In this document: piece after piece, positions 26,325 through 34,978 of the stretch
Position numbering within the stretch: the first letter of the stretch is position 1
How the letters are laid out: every line of letters begins with the position of its first letter
Source of the DNA: an uncultured Muribaculaceae bacterium
GTDB lineage: Bacteria > Bacteroidota > Bacteroidia > Bacteroidales > Muribaculaceae
Length of the DNA stretch: 64,000 nucleotides
Reading direction: 5' to 3'
Assembly (NCBI GenBank): GCA_947628305.1
Contig: CANQZG010000013.1
Span: 17,504 to 81,503 of the forward strand
The notes under the pieces: generated by a model
What the model was told of the DNA's origin: nothing
Database searches by the model: none
Seen by the model: the letters and a program-made list of their open reading frames with translations, nothing else
Position numbers and translations under genes: made by a program

Positions 26325-26809
26325 TGAACCCGATAGAACTCAAAACATCACCCAATCCCCGCGTCCCCGATGCCGAATTCCCTTTCAGGCACTCACTGCC
26401 ATTGCAGACACGATTCAGCGACTTCGACATGCTCGGCCACCTCAACAACAACATCTACCTGACATTCATGGACCTTGCCAAGGCGCGATATTTCCTGCAA
26501 TTGATTCCCGACTGCATGAAAATGAACGGCACCGGCGTGGTTGTCGTCAATATCAACTGCGACTTTTTCGCCCCGACACTCTTTGAAGAACCAATCGAGG
26601 CACTTACAACCGTGACATCGATAGGCCAAAAAAGTCTCACCCTGGAACAGCGCATAATAAACCCTGAAAGCGGCGAGACCAAATGCATCGGGCGCACCGT
26701 CATGGCAGGATTTGACCCTAAGACAATGCATTCGGCTGACATACGGCAGGAATGGATTGAGGCTATTGAAAAATTTGAAGAACGTACAATATCGACACCA
26801 CAGGCATGA
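26324..26809 (+). CDS. Hotdog-fold acyl-CoA thioesterase
   Basis: 161 aa. The YbgC/4HBT-like block RFSDFDMLGHLNNNIYLTFMD carries the catalytic Asp of this family (usually D-x-x-G-H-x-N-N). The partner substrate is an acyl-CoA or acyl-ACP of unknown length. It starts within the previous stop (TGATG) and overlaps the SIS gene, so it belongs to the recF run by transcription, not obviously by function. Confidence 0.87.
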   Translation: MNPIELKTSPNPRVPDAEFPFRHSLPLQTRFSDFDMLGHLNNNIYLTFMDLAKARYFLQLIPDCMKMNGTGVVVVNINCDFFAPTLFEEPIEALTTVTSIGQKSLTLEQRIINPESGETKCIGRTVMAGFDPKTMHSADIRQEWIEAIEKFEERTISTPQA

Positions 26810-27417
26810 CAATAAAAGAATCAATGCATGAGATAATTGCAGCCGAGAGCGCGGCTCTCGCTGCAATCCCTTACTCCGATGCAATCGACCACGCCATCGA
26901 GTTGATAATCGAACACGTGCACCGACGCGGCGGCAAACTCGTCACATCAGGAATGGGAAAGGCCGGGCAAATCGCCATGAACATAGCCACCACATTCTCC
27001 TCAACAGGAACACCCGCCGTGAACCTGCACCCCGGCGAGGCCCAGCACGGCGACCTCGGCGTGCTGCAACCCAATGATGTGATGCTGTTGATTTCCAACT
27101 CAGGCGCGACCCGCGAAATCATCGACCTGGTCTATCTGACACGCAACCTGTACCCCGACATACCGATGATTGTCATAACCGGCAACCCGGACAGCGAGCT
27201 CGGACGTTTAACCGATGTAACCATCTCTACAGGCGGTTCCCCCGAGGTATGTCCCCTGGGGCTCACCCCCACCACCTCGACCACGGTGATGACCGTCATC
27301 GGCGACATCCTTGTCGTCAATGTCATGAGGCTCACCGAATTCTCTCGCGAACAATACGCCCTCCGGCATCACGGCGGATACCTCGGCCATAAATCCCGCA
27401 ACGAATTTGAAAAATAA
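26806..27417 (+). CDS. SIS-domain sugar-phosphate isomerase (KpsF/GutQ type, no CBS)
   Basis: 203 aa. SGMGKAGQIAMNIATTFSSTG and PGEAQHGDLGVLQPNDV are the KpsF/GutQ core; ISNSGATREI is the SIS phosphate-binding motif. Full arabinose-5-phosphate isomerases (about 320 aa) add two CBS domains, absent here. Possible roles are D-arabinose-5-phosphate supply for KDO or, given namZ and a symporter directly downstream, handling of amino-sugar phosphates. The HGDLG block argues for the former. Confidence 0.85.
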   Translation: MTIKESMHEIIAAESAALAAIPYSDAIDHAIELIIEHVHRRGGKLVTSGMGKAGQIAMNIATTFSSTGTPAVNLHPGEAQHGDLGVLQPNDVMLLISNSGATREIIDLVYLTRNLYPDIPMIVITGNPDSELGRLTDVTISTGGSPEVCPLGLTPTTSTTVMTVIGDILVVNVMRLTEFSREQYALRHHGGYLGHKSRNEFEK

Positions 27418-27424
27418 TCTCACC

Positions 27425-28603
27425 ATGAAACCAACACTAACCCGGCTGTCAGTCGCTTTCGTCATGATATCAGCCATTGCCATCGCGGCATCGGCATCCA
27501 CCGATGTTGTCGTGGGAGCGTCACGCACCGACCGCTATGTCCCGTTATTGAAAGGCAAACGCATCGCCCTGATGAGCAATCACACAGGCATGGTCGATTC
27601 AGTGCACACCCTCGACCTGATGCTTTCAAAAGGCCTGAACGTCACCACCATTTTCTCACCCGAACATGGATTCCGTGGCAATGCCGACGCCGGAGAGCAT
27701 GTCAGCAGTTCGGTAGACAAAAAGACCGGAATACCCATCGCGTCACTCTATGACGGCAAGAAACGTGGCCCGTCACAGCAGGTACTTGACAACATCGACG
27801 TCATAGTGGTTGACATACAGGATGTCGGGTTACGCTACTACACCTACTACTGCACCATGCTCGACCTTATGAATTCCGCCGCGGCAAACGGCAAACAATT
27901 CGTTGTCCTTGACCGGCCCAATCCCAACGGAATGAGTGTTGACGGCCCCATTCTCGACATGAAATACCAAAGCGGCGTAGGCCGTCTACCTATTCCGGTC
28001 CTTCACGGGATGACACTCGGTGAACTCGCACTGATGGCCAACGGCGAAGGTTGGCTAAAGGAAAATCGCAAAGCCGACCTGACCGTGATTCCATGCGAGA
28101 ATTACACCCATCAGACCCGTTACCAGCTGCCGATACCTCCGTCGCCCAACCTGCCCGACATGAAATCGGTCTACCTGTACCCGTCGACATGTTTTTTCGA
28201 GGCCACCCCTGTGAGCCTTGGACGTGGCACCGATATGCCGTTCACCGTCTACGGTCATCCCGATATGAAAGGATACCGATTTTCATTCACGCCACGAAGC
28301 CGACCGGGCGCAAAGAACCCGCCCCAACTCGACAAGAAATGCTTCGGTCGAGACCTGCGCAATGTCTCCGATGAAGAAGCCATCTCGATGGGAGTCAACC
28401 TTGAATACATCATCGATGCATACCGCAGCCTCAATATCGGCGACAAATTTTTCACCTCATTCTTTGAGAAACTAATCGGACGCGGAGACATTCGCGGCAT
28501 GATTGAACGTGGCATGACAGCCGATGAAATCAAGTCGACATGGGCCGACGATGTCAACCGATTCAAGCGACAACGCCGCCCCTACCTCCTATACGCCGAA
28601 TAA
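27425..28603 (+). CDS. namZ: Exo-beta-N-acetylmuramidase NamZ (DUF1343)
   Basis: Exported glycosidase of 392 aa with signal peptide (MKPTLTRLSVAFVMISAIAIA). The DUF1343 family was shown in Bacillus to release N-acetylmuramic acid from the non-reducing end of peptidoglycan fragments. Visible blocks are KRIALMSNHTGMV, FSPEHGFRGNADAGE, VVDIQDVGLRYYTYYCTM, DRPNPNG and FFEATPVSLGRGTDMPF. The ATG at 27425 was chosen for the signal peptide. It lies 32 nt upstream of a symporter that may import the released sugar. Confidence 0.93.
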   Translation: MKPTLTRLSVAFVMISAIAIAASASTDVVVGASRTDRYVPLLKGKRIALMSNHTGMVDSVHTLDLMLSKGLNVTTIFSPEHGFRGNADAGEHVSSSVDKKTGIPIASLYDGKKRGPSQQVLDNIDVIVVDIQDVGLRYYTYYCTMLDLMNSAAANGKQFVVLDRPNPNGMSVDGPILDMKYQSGVGRLPIPVLHGMTLGELALMANGEGWLKENRKADLTVIPCENYTHQTRYQLPIPPSPNLPDMKSVYLYPSTCFFEATPVSLGRGTDMPFTVYGHPDMKGYRFSFTPRSRPGAKNPPQLDKKCFGRDLRNVSDEEAISMGVNLEYIIDAYRSLNIGDKFFTSFFEKLIGRGDIRGMIERGMTADEIKSTWADDVNRFKRQRRPYLLYAE

Positions 28604-28635
28604 TCCCATGCCCTTAAACTCTAAACTTCATCCCC

Positions 28636-30096
28636 ATGTCCCCAATAATCGTCATTATCGCAATCGCCTGTTATTTCGCAGTGCTGCTTTCAGTCAGCTA
28701 CTTTGCCTCACGAGGCAGTGACAACTCGACATTTTTCACCGGGAAGCGGCAGGCCCCGTGGCCGGTCGTGGCATTCGCCATGCTTGGCGCGGCCATTTCA
28801 GGAGTGACATTCATCTCCGTCCCCGGCATGGTCGTGGGGAAAGGATATGCCTACCTACAGATGGTGCTCGGATTCATCGTAGGTTACTTTGCCATCGCAT
28901 GGGTGCTGATTCCGATGTTCTACAGGCGCAACCTTGTGTCGATTTACGGCTATCTTGAACAGAGGTTCGGCAACTCGACCTATAAGAGCGGGGCATGGTT
29001 TTTCTTCATCTCCAAGATGCTCGGGGCATCGGTGCGTTTCTTCGTCGTTTGCGCCGTGTTGCAGATTCTCGTCTTCGGGCCGCTGCACATCCCTTTTGAG
29101 TTCAATGTCATAGTCACCATCGCCCTTATATGGTTATACACTGTCCAAGGGGGCGTTAAATCAGTCATCTGGACCGATGTGCTGAAATCATTCTGCCTCA
29201 TCATGTCAGTGGTGCTGTGTATCTTCTTCATCGCCATGAACCTCGGGTTCTCATTTGGCGAACTGACATCGGCAATCACGTCACACGAAACCTCACGCAT
29301 GTTCTTTTTCGACAATCCAAAAGAGGGCACATATTTCTGGAAACAGTTCATCGCCGGTGTGTTCATGGCAATCGCCATCAACGGCCTTGACCAGGACATG
29401 ATGCAACGGTGTCTTGCATGCCGCGACTCCGGCTCGTCAAGCAAGAACATGATTGTCAGCGGTGTGTTACAGTTTTTTGTGGTCGCCCTGTTCCTTTTAC
29501 TCGGCACCCTCCTTGTCATATACGTCGAGCGCACACCGGGTCTTGAAATTCCTGAAAAGACCGACGAATTGTTTGGACTTGTAGCCGCACATCCCTCGAT
29601 GCCTGTAGTCGTGGGCGTGCTGTTTGTAATCGGACTGATTGCGGCTGCATACTCGGCCGCCGGGTCGGCCCTGACATCTCTCACGACATCGTTCACAGTC
29701 GATATCCTCGACGGTAGAAAAAAATATGAGGACACAAGGCTGACCCGCGTACGCAAACGCGTCCATGTAGCAATGTCGGTGGTCATGGGATTCGTCATCA
29801 TCGCATTCTATTACATCAGCGAGGAAGACGCAATATCGGCGGTGTACACTCTCGCATCCTATACCTACGGCCCGATTCTCGGCCTGTTCGTATTCGGGAT
29901 GGTCGGCTCGAAACCCGTACGTGACCGCCTTGTCCCGGTGGTGTGCATCGCCGCACCTGTCCTGTCATACGGAATCCAATGGACATTAAAACAGTTGTGG
30001 GGCTACGAGACCAGCTTCGAGCTACTGCTCATCAATGCCGCCGTGACAATCGCCGGACTGTGGTTTATCAGCCTTGGACATAAGAGGGTGTTTTAA
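28636..30096 (+). CDS. Sodium:solute symporter (SSS family)
   Basis: Inner-membrane Na+-driven transporter, 486 aa, with about 13 membrane segments. The N-terminal FFTGKRQAPWPVVAFAMLGAAISGVTF and the SSS signature with GSALTSLTTSFTVDI are seen. It follows namZ on the same strand. In Tannerella an SSS protein (MurT) takes up N-acetylmuramic acid, so MurNAc or a muropeptide sugar is a fair guess here. The last codons (HKRVF and TAA) fall inside the left end of element B, so the native C-terminus may have been altered. Confidence 0.88.
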   Translation: MSPIIVIIAIACYFAVLLSVSYFASRGSDNSTFFTGKRQAPWPVVAFAMLGAAISGVTFISVPGMVVGKGYAYLQMVLGFIVGYFAIAWVLIPMFYRRNLVSIYGYLEQRFGNSTYKSGAWFFFISKMLGASVRFFVVCAVLQILVFGPLHIPFEFNVIVTIALIWLYTVQGGVKSVIWTDVLKSFCLIMSVVLCIFFIAMNLGFSFGELTSAITSHETSRMFFFDNPKEGTYFWKQFIAGVFMAIAINGLDQDMMQRCLACRDSGSSSKNMIVSGVLQFFVVALFLLLGTLLVIYVERTPGLEIPEKTDELFGLVAAHPSMPVVVGVLFVIGLIAAAYSAAGSALTSLTTSFTVDILDGRKKYEDTRLTRVRKRVHVAMSVVMGFVIIAFYYISEEDAISAVYTLASYTYGPILGLFVFGMVGSKPVRDRLVPVVCIAAPVLSYGIQWTLKQLWGYETSFELLLINAAVTIAGLWFISLGHKRVF

Positions 30097-30407
30097 AATA
30101 AATGTTAAATTAGCGATGATGAATCTTTTAGGTAAATTGCATATTGACATGAGGGAGCGATGCGGGCATCGTGACCGAGTGGCAACTGCGATTTAACAAA
30201 AGAGACATCATGACAATATGTAATGATATAATATTATTAAACACATTGAGGATGTCGATTGATTACCTATAGCTCAACTTCCGTGCCTTTAGAGCGTCTT
30301 TCGCCCGTCGTTTCAGTCACATAGCCCGCTATGCTCCCTCAACTCCCGGCGAAATCCATCTCAAAATCCACGGGACGCTAATTAACAGTTATTATGAAAC
30401 ACCCTCT
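30084..30407. repeat. Intergenic inverted-repeat element B
   Basis: 324-bp element. The left end (from 30084, AGAGGGTGTTTTAAAATAAA) and right end (30376-30407) are about 32-bp imperfect inverted repeats. Two family motifs lie in opposite orientation at 30152-30175 (arms CGATGC/GCATCG) and 30316-30339 (arms CATAGC/GCTATG), each flanked by AGGGAG and TGAC or their complements. No convincing ORF is present. The left end holds the symporter stop; the right end precedes the WYL gene by 22 nt. Confidence 0.8.
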
Positions 30408-30429
30408 AAACCTGAAAAAGCCTGACATC

Positions 30430-31347
30430 ATGTCAAAAAACCTATTGAACCGATATATCTGGTTTGTCGATATCATCAAACGGTACGGAAAAATCTCCCG
30501 CGACCAGTTGAACAAGGAATGGGAACAATCGCCCTACTCCGACGGGCAGCCTATGCCCCGACGCACATTCTACAACTATCGCAACTCGATAGAGGATTTA
30601 TTCGGAATCAACATCGAATGCAGCCCCTCAACCTACGAATACTATATCGCCGATAATGACACCCACGGAGAGAACCTGACCAACTGGATGCTGAACTCGG
30701 CTGCGATGAACAATGTAATTACCGATGCCCGCGAAGTGGCGGGACGCATCTTCCTGGAAGACGTGCCATCGGCCCGCACTTATCTTTCAACCGTAATAAA
30801 GGCCCTGAAAGATTTTCATCCCGTTATCTTCACCTATCATGCGTTCAACCGCAGCAATCCCACGACCGATGTCACAGTCGAACCTTATTTCCTAAAAATC
30901 TTCCGTCAACGATGGTACCTCACGGGACGTAACGTGAAAGATGACAAAATCAAGACTTACGCGCTTGACCGTATACATGACCTGGTTGTCCACAGTTCCA
31001 CATTTGAACTCCCGGCCAGCTTTGACGTGGAAGAATACACCCGTGATTCATTCGGCATAATCTTCTCTCAATCAGAGGTCAAGGATGTCGCCATTAAATG
31101 CGATGTCTCCCAGGCACGCTACCTTCGCGCCCTCCCGTTGCACCCGTCACAGCATGAGGCCGTACACGATTCCTACTCTATTTTTTATTACAAGCTACGT
31201 CTGACCCATGATTTTGTACAGGAAATCCTGTCCTTTGGCCCGCGTCTCACAGTCCTGTCTCCACCTGAACTAAGGGCAATGGTTGTAGATGACCTTAACC
31301 GCACTTTGGACAATTACAGGTCAAAAAAGCGCAGAAGACAGAGATAG
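30430..31347 (+). CDS. WYL-domain transcriptional regulator
   Basis: 305 aa from the ATG at 30430; the longer frame begins inside element B. An N-terminal winged-helix-like region (RYIWFVDIIKRYGKISRDQL) and the block PRRTFYNYRNSIEDLFGINI are followed by the WYL sensor domain around residues 135-215 (KIFRQRWYLTGRN, KTYALDRIHDL). The C-terminal WCX-like part has LSPPELRAMVVDDLNRTLDNY. WYL proteins bind nucleic-acid ligands or nucleotides and often control defence or DNA-damage genes. No obvious target operon adjoins it. Confidence 0.88.
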   Translation: MSKNLLNRYIWFVDIIKRYGKISRDQLNKEWEQSPYSDGQPMPRRTFYNYRNSIEDLFGINIECSPSTYEYYIADNDTHGENLTNWMLNSAAMNNVITDAREVAGRIFLEDVPSARTYLSTVIKALKDFHPVIFTYHAFNRSNPTTDVTVEPYFLKIFRQRWYLTGRNVKDDKIKTYALDRIHDLVVHSSTFELPASFDVEEYTRDSFGIIFSQSEVKDVAIKCDVSQARYLRALPLHPSQHEAVHDSYSIFYYKLRLTHDFVQEILSFGPRLTVLSPPELRAMVVDDLNRTLDNYRSKKRRRQR

Positions 31348-31368
31348 CTCCAATTGATATTGCATTTT

Positions 31369-31400
31369 ATTGGAAAACGTCAATATTTTGCATAACTTTG
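31369..31400 (+). promoter_or_regulatory. asnA promoter
   Basis: ATTG at 31369-31372, 20 nt, then TAACTTTG at 31393-31400; a good Bacteroidota -33/-7 pair 28 nt before the ATG. Confidence 0.7.
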
Positions 31401-31428
31401 TCGCGTTCCACCCCTAATATGCGACAAT

Positions 31429-32463
31429 ATGCCATTAATCCTACCGTCTGGTTATAAACTGAAACTACTTCCCGAGACCACTGAGGTCGCAATCAAACTC
31501 ATCAAAGAACGATTTCAGGCACGGCTGTCCGAAGCACTGAATCTGCGTCGCGTCACCGCCCCGCTGTTTGTTCTCGCGGGCACAGGACTCAACGATGACC
31601 TCAACGGCGTGGAACCGCCGGTATCATTCGACATCCCCGCCATGGAAGGTGCGACGGCAGAGGTCGTGCACTCACTCGCCAAATGGAAACGCTTGAAACT
31701 CGCCGAATACGGCATCGCCCCCGGATATGGACTATATACCGACATGAATGCAATCCGTTCATGCGAGGAACTCGACAACCTCCATTCGCTCTATGTCGAC
31801 CAATGGGACTGGGAACAAACCATCACGACCGAAGACCGCACCCTTGACTACCTGAAGCAGACCGTCAGCAAAATATACCGTGCATTGAAAGAAACCGAAC
31901 GGGACGTTTACCGTCGGTTCCCCCACATCACACCCTATCTACCCGAAGAAATCACATTCTTACATGCCGAGGAACTGCGCCGTTCTTATCCGGGAATGAC
32001 ACCCCGTGAACGCGAGGCCGAGGCCGCAAAAAAACATGGCGCGATTTTCATTATAGGCATCGGAGGGGCACTTGGCGACGGACAGTCACATGACGGCCGC
32101 GCCCCCGACTATGATGACTGGAGCACGCCTAACGAGGAGGGATTCAACGGTCTAAACGGGGACATTGTGGTATGGAACCGTGTGTTGAATACCCCGTTTG
32201 AACTTTCATCAATGGGAATCAGGGTTGACCGGGAAGCATTGTTGGCACAACTCGGTACACGCGGATGTCCCGAAAGAGCGTCATTGCCTTTCCACCGCCG
32301 TCTACTTGCCGGAGAACTCCCCGCATCTATCGGTGGCGGCATAGGACAAAGCCGCCTATGCATGCTCCTGCTGCAGAAAGCACACATAGGCGAAGTCCAG
32401 GTAAGCATCTGGCCGACAAAACAAGCCGAGGCCTGCCGTCAAGCCGGCATCATGCTGCTGTAG
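31429..32463 (+). CDS. asnA: Aspartate-ammonia ligase
   Basis: Makes asparagine from aspartate, ammonia and ATP. It has 344 aa, normal length, and a class II aminoacyl-tRNA-synthetase-like fold. Blocks: RRVTAPLFV, GLNDDLNGVEPPVSFD, AEVVHSLAKWKRLKL, YTDMNAIRSCEELDNLHS, YVDQWDWE and GGGIGQSRLCMLLL. It is monocistronic between its own promoter and the convergent PduO gene. Confidence 0.96.
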   Translation: MPLILPSGYKLKLLPETTEVAIKLIKERFQARLSEALNLRRVTAPLFVLAGTGLNDDLNGVEPPVSFDIPAMEGATAEVVHSLAKWKRLKLAEYGIAPGYGLYTDMNAIRSCEELDNLHSLYVDQWDWEQTITTEDRTLDYLKQTVSKIYRALKETERDVYRRFPHITPYLPEEITFLHAEELRRSYPGMTPREREAEAAKKHGAIFIIGIGGALGDGQSHDGRAPDYDDWSTPNEEGFNGLNGDIVVWNRVLNTPFELSSMGIRVDREALLAQLGTRGCPERASLPFHRRLLAGELPASIGGGIGQSRLCMLLLQKAHIGEVQVSIWPTKQAEACRQAGIMLL

Positions 32464-32498
32464 TGTCCGATTTAAAGTTTATAGTTTAGAGGGTAACA

Positions 32499-33062
32499 TC
32501 AGGCTTCTTTGTCCCAGTACCGTTCATCGACATTGGCGACAAGATTCTGATAACGCGAGAAAACAAAGAAGAAATCGCTAAGGCGGTTAATGAACTTCAA
32601 CACGGTCGGGTCAACGTAAGTCTCGTCGACAAGCGAGATGATGCGTCTCTCACAACGACGGCACATCGTGCGGCATACGTGACCGAGCGAAGCGGTGAAT
32701 GTCCCGCCCGGAAGTATAAAATTATTAATCGGCGGTAACTGCGCGTCCATCCTGTCAATGGCATCCTCAAGCATTTCAACATCGCCCGATGACAACCCAC
32801 GGCATTCGACCATATCGCCATGAGGGTTATCCGTTGCAAGATAGGTGCCGATGTTGAACAGTTTGTTCTGGGTGAACTGCAACAACCCGCTTATCTCGGG
32901 GGAGAGGGCCGATGAACCTGCAAGGACACCGATATTGGCGTTCAACTCATCGACCGAGCCGTAGGCCTCGACACGTATATCGTTCTTCCTCACCCGTTTA
33001 CCGCCGACAAGCGATGTCGACCCGGCATCACCCGTAAATGTGTAGACATTACTTTTTTTCAT
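32499..33062 (-). CDS. PduO-type cob(I)alamin adenosyltransferase
   Basis: Transfers adenosyl from ATP to cob(I)alamin to form coenzyme B12. 187 aa from the ATG at 33062; a TTG two codons earlier is less likely. TGDAGSTSLVGGKRVRKNDIRVEAYGS-type N-terminus, LGHVCRTMCRRCERRI with the ATP/cobalamin-site Arg residues, and FINRLSDFFFVFSRY are diagnostic. TAATTTTG (33098-33091) lies 28 nt upstream. It is divergent from the U32 gene. Confidence 0.93.
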   Translation of the reverse strand: MKKSNVYTFTGDAGSTSLVGGKRVRKNDIRVEAYGSVDELNANIGVLAGSSALSPEISGLLQFTQNKLFNIGTYLATDNPHGDMVECRGLSSGDVEMLEDAIDRMDAQLPPINNFILPGGTFTASLGHVCRTMCRRCERRIISLVDETYVDPTVLKFINRLSDFFFVFSRYQNLVANVDERYWDKEA

Positions 33063-33090
33063 ATTCAAAATCGTTAAAATTGTCTGGCCA

Positions 33091-33098
33091 CAAAATTA
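33091..33098 (-). promoter_or_regulatory. -7 box of the PduO gene
   Basis: TAATTTTG on the minus strand, exact TAnnTTTG. Confidence 0.55.
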
Positions 33099-33137
33099 AT
33101 GAAATTTTTCCATATTTCAACTTAAGCGAATATTCCG

Positions 33138-33145
33138 TATCTTTG
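33138..33145 (+). promoter_or_regulatory. -7 box of the U32 gene
   Basis: TATCTTTG, 23 nt before the ATG at 33169. Confidence 0.6.
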
Positions 33146-33168
33146 TCCACTGAAAAACAAACAGAGAC

Positions 33169-34419
33169 ATGCAACGTTCCGATTTTGAGATAATGGCGCC
33201 GGTCGGCTCTCGTGAGTCACTACATGCCGCAATTGACGCCGGTGCCGATGCGATTTATTTCGGTGTCGAAGGCCTGAACATGCGCTCACGCTCATCGGCC
33301 AACTTCACCCTTGACGACCTACGCGAAATCGCCTCTATCTGCTCAACCCATGGAGTCAAGACCTATCTGACAGTAAACACCGTTATATACGATGATGACA
33401 TCGCCAAATGCCGTACCATCATCGACGCCGTGAAAGAATCCGGCATAACCGCAATCATTGCCAGTGACATCGCCGCCATTCAATACGCGCGGTCAATCGG
33501 AGTCGAAGTACACATATCCACCCAGGTCAATATCACCAACATTGAAGCCGTAAGGTTCTATGCCGCATACGCAGATGTCATGGTTCTTGCCCGCGAACTC
33601 GACCTCGGCCGTGTCAAAGCCATACACGATGCAATAATCGCCGAAAATATAACCGGGCCGTCGGGACGGAGAATCCAACTTGAAATGTTCTGTCATGGCG
33701 CATTGTGTATGGCCGTTTCGGGTAAATGCTATCTTAGCCTGCACGAAATGAACTCAAGTGCCAACCGGGGGGCCTGTACCCAGATATGCCGTCGCAGTTA
33801 CACCGTCACCGACCGCGAGACAGGCGAGCAACTCGACATAGAGAACCAATATGTGATGTCACCCAAAGACCTCAAGACCATCCACTTTATCAACAAGATG
33901 GTCGATGCCGGGGTCTCCGTATTCAAAATCGAAGGCCGTGCACGAGGCCCTGAATATGTAAAAATCGTTGTCGAGACATACTCCAAGGCCTTGCAAGCAA
34001 TATGTGACGGAAGTTACAACGAAAGTCTCATCCGTGATTGGGACAGCAGACTTTCACAGGTGTTCAACCGTGGATTCTGGGACGGGTATTATCTTGGACA
34101 ACGCCTCGGCGAATGGTCGTCCAAATATGGCTCGTCAGCCACCCGCGTCAAACACTATGTCGCCAAAGGGGTCAGATTCTTCCCGAAAATAGGTGTCGGG
34201 GAATTCCTCATGGAAGCGGGGGAACTACACGTGGGGGACGAAATCATCATCACCGGGCCGGTCACAGGCGCAATCATGACGACAGTCGAAGAAATCAGAG
34301 TGGGACTCGAACCTGTAGATAAAGCCGTCAAGGGTGACGCATTCTCAATCAAGGTCGACCGAAAGATTAGACCTTCCGACCGCCTTTATCGATGGGACAA
34401 AACCAATCTCGCTCAATGA
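33169..34419 (+). CDS. Peptidase U32 family protein (TrhP/RlhA-like)
   Basis: 416 aa. E. coli relatives TrhP and RlhA take part in 5-hydroxycytidine or 5-hydroxyuridine formation in tRNA and rRNA; peptidase activity is not established for most members. Blocks: MAPVGSRESLHAAIDAGADAI, FCHGALCMAVSGKCYLS (family signature with Cys), ANRGACTQICRR and FKIEGRARGPEYV. Conserved Cys residues could hold an Fe-S cluster. The C-terminal domain (from about 330) is barrel-like and of the usual length. Confidence 0.9.
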   Translation: MQRSDFEIMAPVGSRESLHAAIDAGADAIYFGVEGLNMRSRSSANFTLDDLREIASICSTHGVKTYLTVNTVIYDDDIAKCRTIIDAVKESGITAIIASDIAAIQYARSIGVEVHISTQVNITNIEAVRFYAAYADVMVLARELDLGRVKAIHDAIIAENITGPSGRRIQLEMFCHGALCMAVSGKCYLSLHEMNSSANRGACTQICRRSYTVTDRETGEQLDIENQYVMSPKDLKTIHFINKMVDAGVSVFKIEGRARGPEYVKIVVETYSKALQAICDGSYNESLIRDWDSRLSQVFNRGFWDGYYLGQRLGEWSSKYGSSATRVKHYVAKGVRFFPKIGVGEFLMEAGELHVGDEIIITGPVTGAIMTTVEEIRVGLEPVDKAVKGDAFSIKVDRKIRPSDRLYRWDKTNLAQ

Positions 34420-34485
34420 CGTTGGCATTTAAGTAAATTTAACCGAAAATAATATTCTACCGATTGCCAGTCAGTAGAAAATTAC

Positions 34486-34493
34486 TACTTTTG
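34486..34493 (+). promoter_or_regulatory. -7 box of the DUF2795 gene
   Basis: TACTTTTG, 53 nt before the ATG at 34547. Confidence 0.55.
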
Positions 34494-34546
34494 CGGGACT
34501 TTTTAAGAGATTGTTTAAACACCCTTTTAAGTAACTATAATCCACT

Positions 34547-34768
34547 ATGTATTGGACACTTGAACTCGCGTCAAAACTTGAAGACGCACCATGGCCCGCA
34601 ACCAAGGACGAACTTATTGACTACGCAATGCGTTCCGGCGCGCCCCTCGAGGTCATCGAGAACCTACAGGAAATGGAAGACGAAGGCGAAGCCTACGAAT
34701 GCATTGAAGACATCTGGCCCGACTACCCCTCCAAGGAAGACTTCTTCTTCAACGAGGAGGAGTATTAA
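34547..34768 (+). CDS. DUF2795-like small acidic protein
   Basis: 73 aa, strongly acidic tail. The core MRSGAPLEVIENLQEMEDEGE resembles DUF2795, a small helical family conserved across Bacteroidota. The function is unknown. The last seven codons with the stop (34748-34768) are repeated exactly at 36333-36353, framing the Fic segment; this gene's 3' end thus looks like an integration or duplication target that kept its coding sequence. Confidence 0.82.
   Translation: MYWTLELASKLEDAPWPATKDELIDYAMRSGAPLEVIENLQEMEDEGEAYECIEDIWPDYPSKEDFFFNEEEY
34748..34768 (+). repeat. Left direct repeat of the Fic segment
   Basis: 21 bp, core TTCAACGAGGAGGAG, identical to 36333-36353. It lies at the 3' end of the DUF2795 gene including its TAA. 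Both copies are followed by a hairpin ending in CTGGTGTTTTATA. Confidence 0.8.
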
Positions 34769-34799
34769 AGCTAGAAGATATACTTAACTTACAAATAAT

Positions 34800-34846
34800 C
34801 AGTGGCTGAACAACAAAAGAGTTTGTTTGGCCACTGGTGTTTTATA
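34800..34846 (+). terminator. Terminator after the DUF2795 gene
   Basis: CAGTGGC (34800-34806) pairs with GCCACTG (34830-34836), with AACAA/TTGTT pairing inside, followed by TGTTTTAT. Confidence 0.7.
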
Positions 34847-34939
34847 GACCTAAATGGCGTAGTTTATCTGGCTAAAACCCGACATGATAACTGCCTGTGA
34901 AAGTTGTATTTGCATAGTGATTATGTCGCTAAGAATTTA

Positions 34940-34947
34940 TACCTTTG
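34940..34947 (+). promoter_or_regulatory. -7 box of the Fic gene
   Basis: TACCTTTG, exact TAnnTTTG, 31 nt before the ATG at 34979. Confidence 0.55.
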
Positions 34948-34978
34948 CACTAGAGGTATAATATTTAGAGGCTTTGGT

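Noticed and set aside
28980..29801. 273-codon frame antisense to the symporter
   Set aside because: Thr/Met/Arg-rich shadow product, no start signals; the + strand encodes a normal SSS transporter.
32464..32498. GTTTAGAGGGTAAC after asnA as an element B end
   Set aside because: The match stops after about 10 bases and similar TTTA-rich strings occur at several gene ends.
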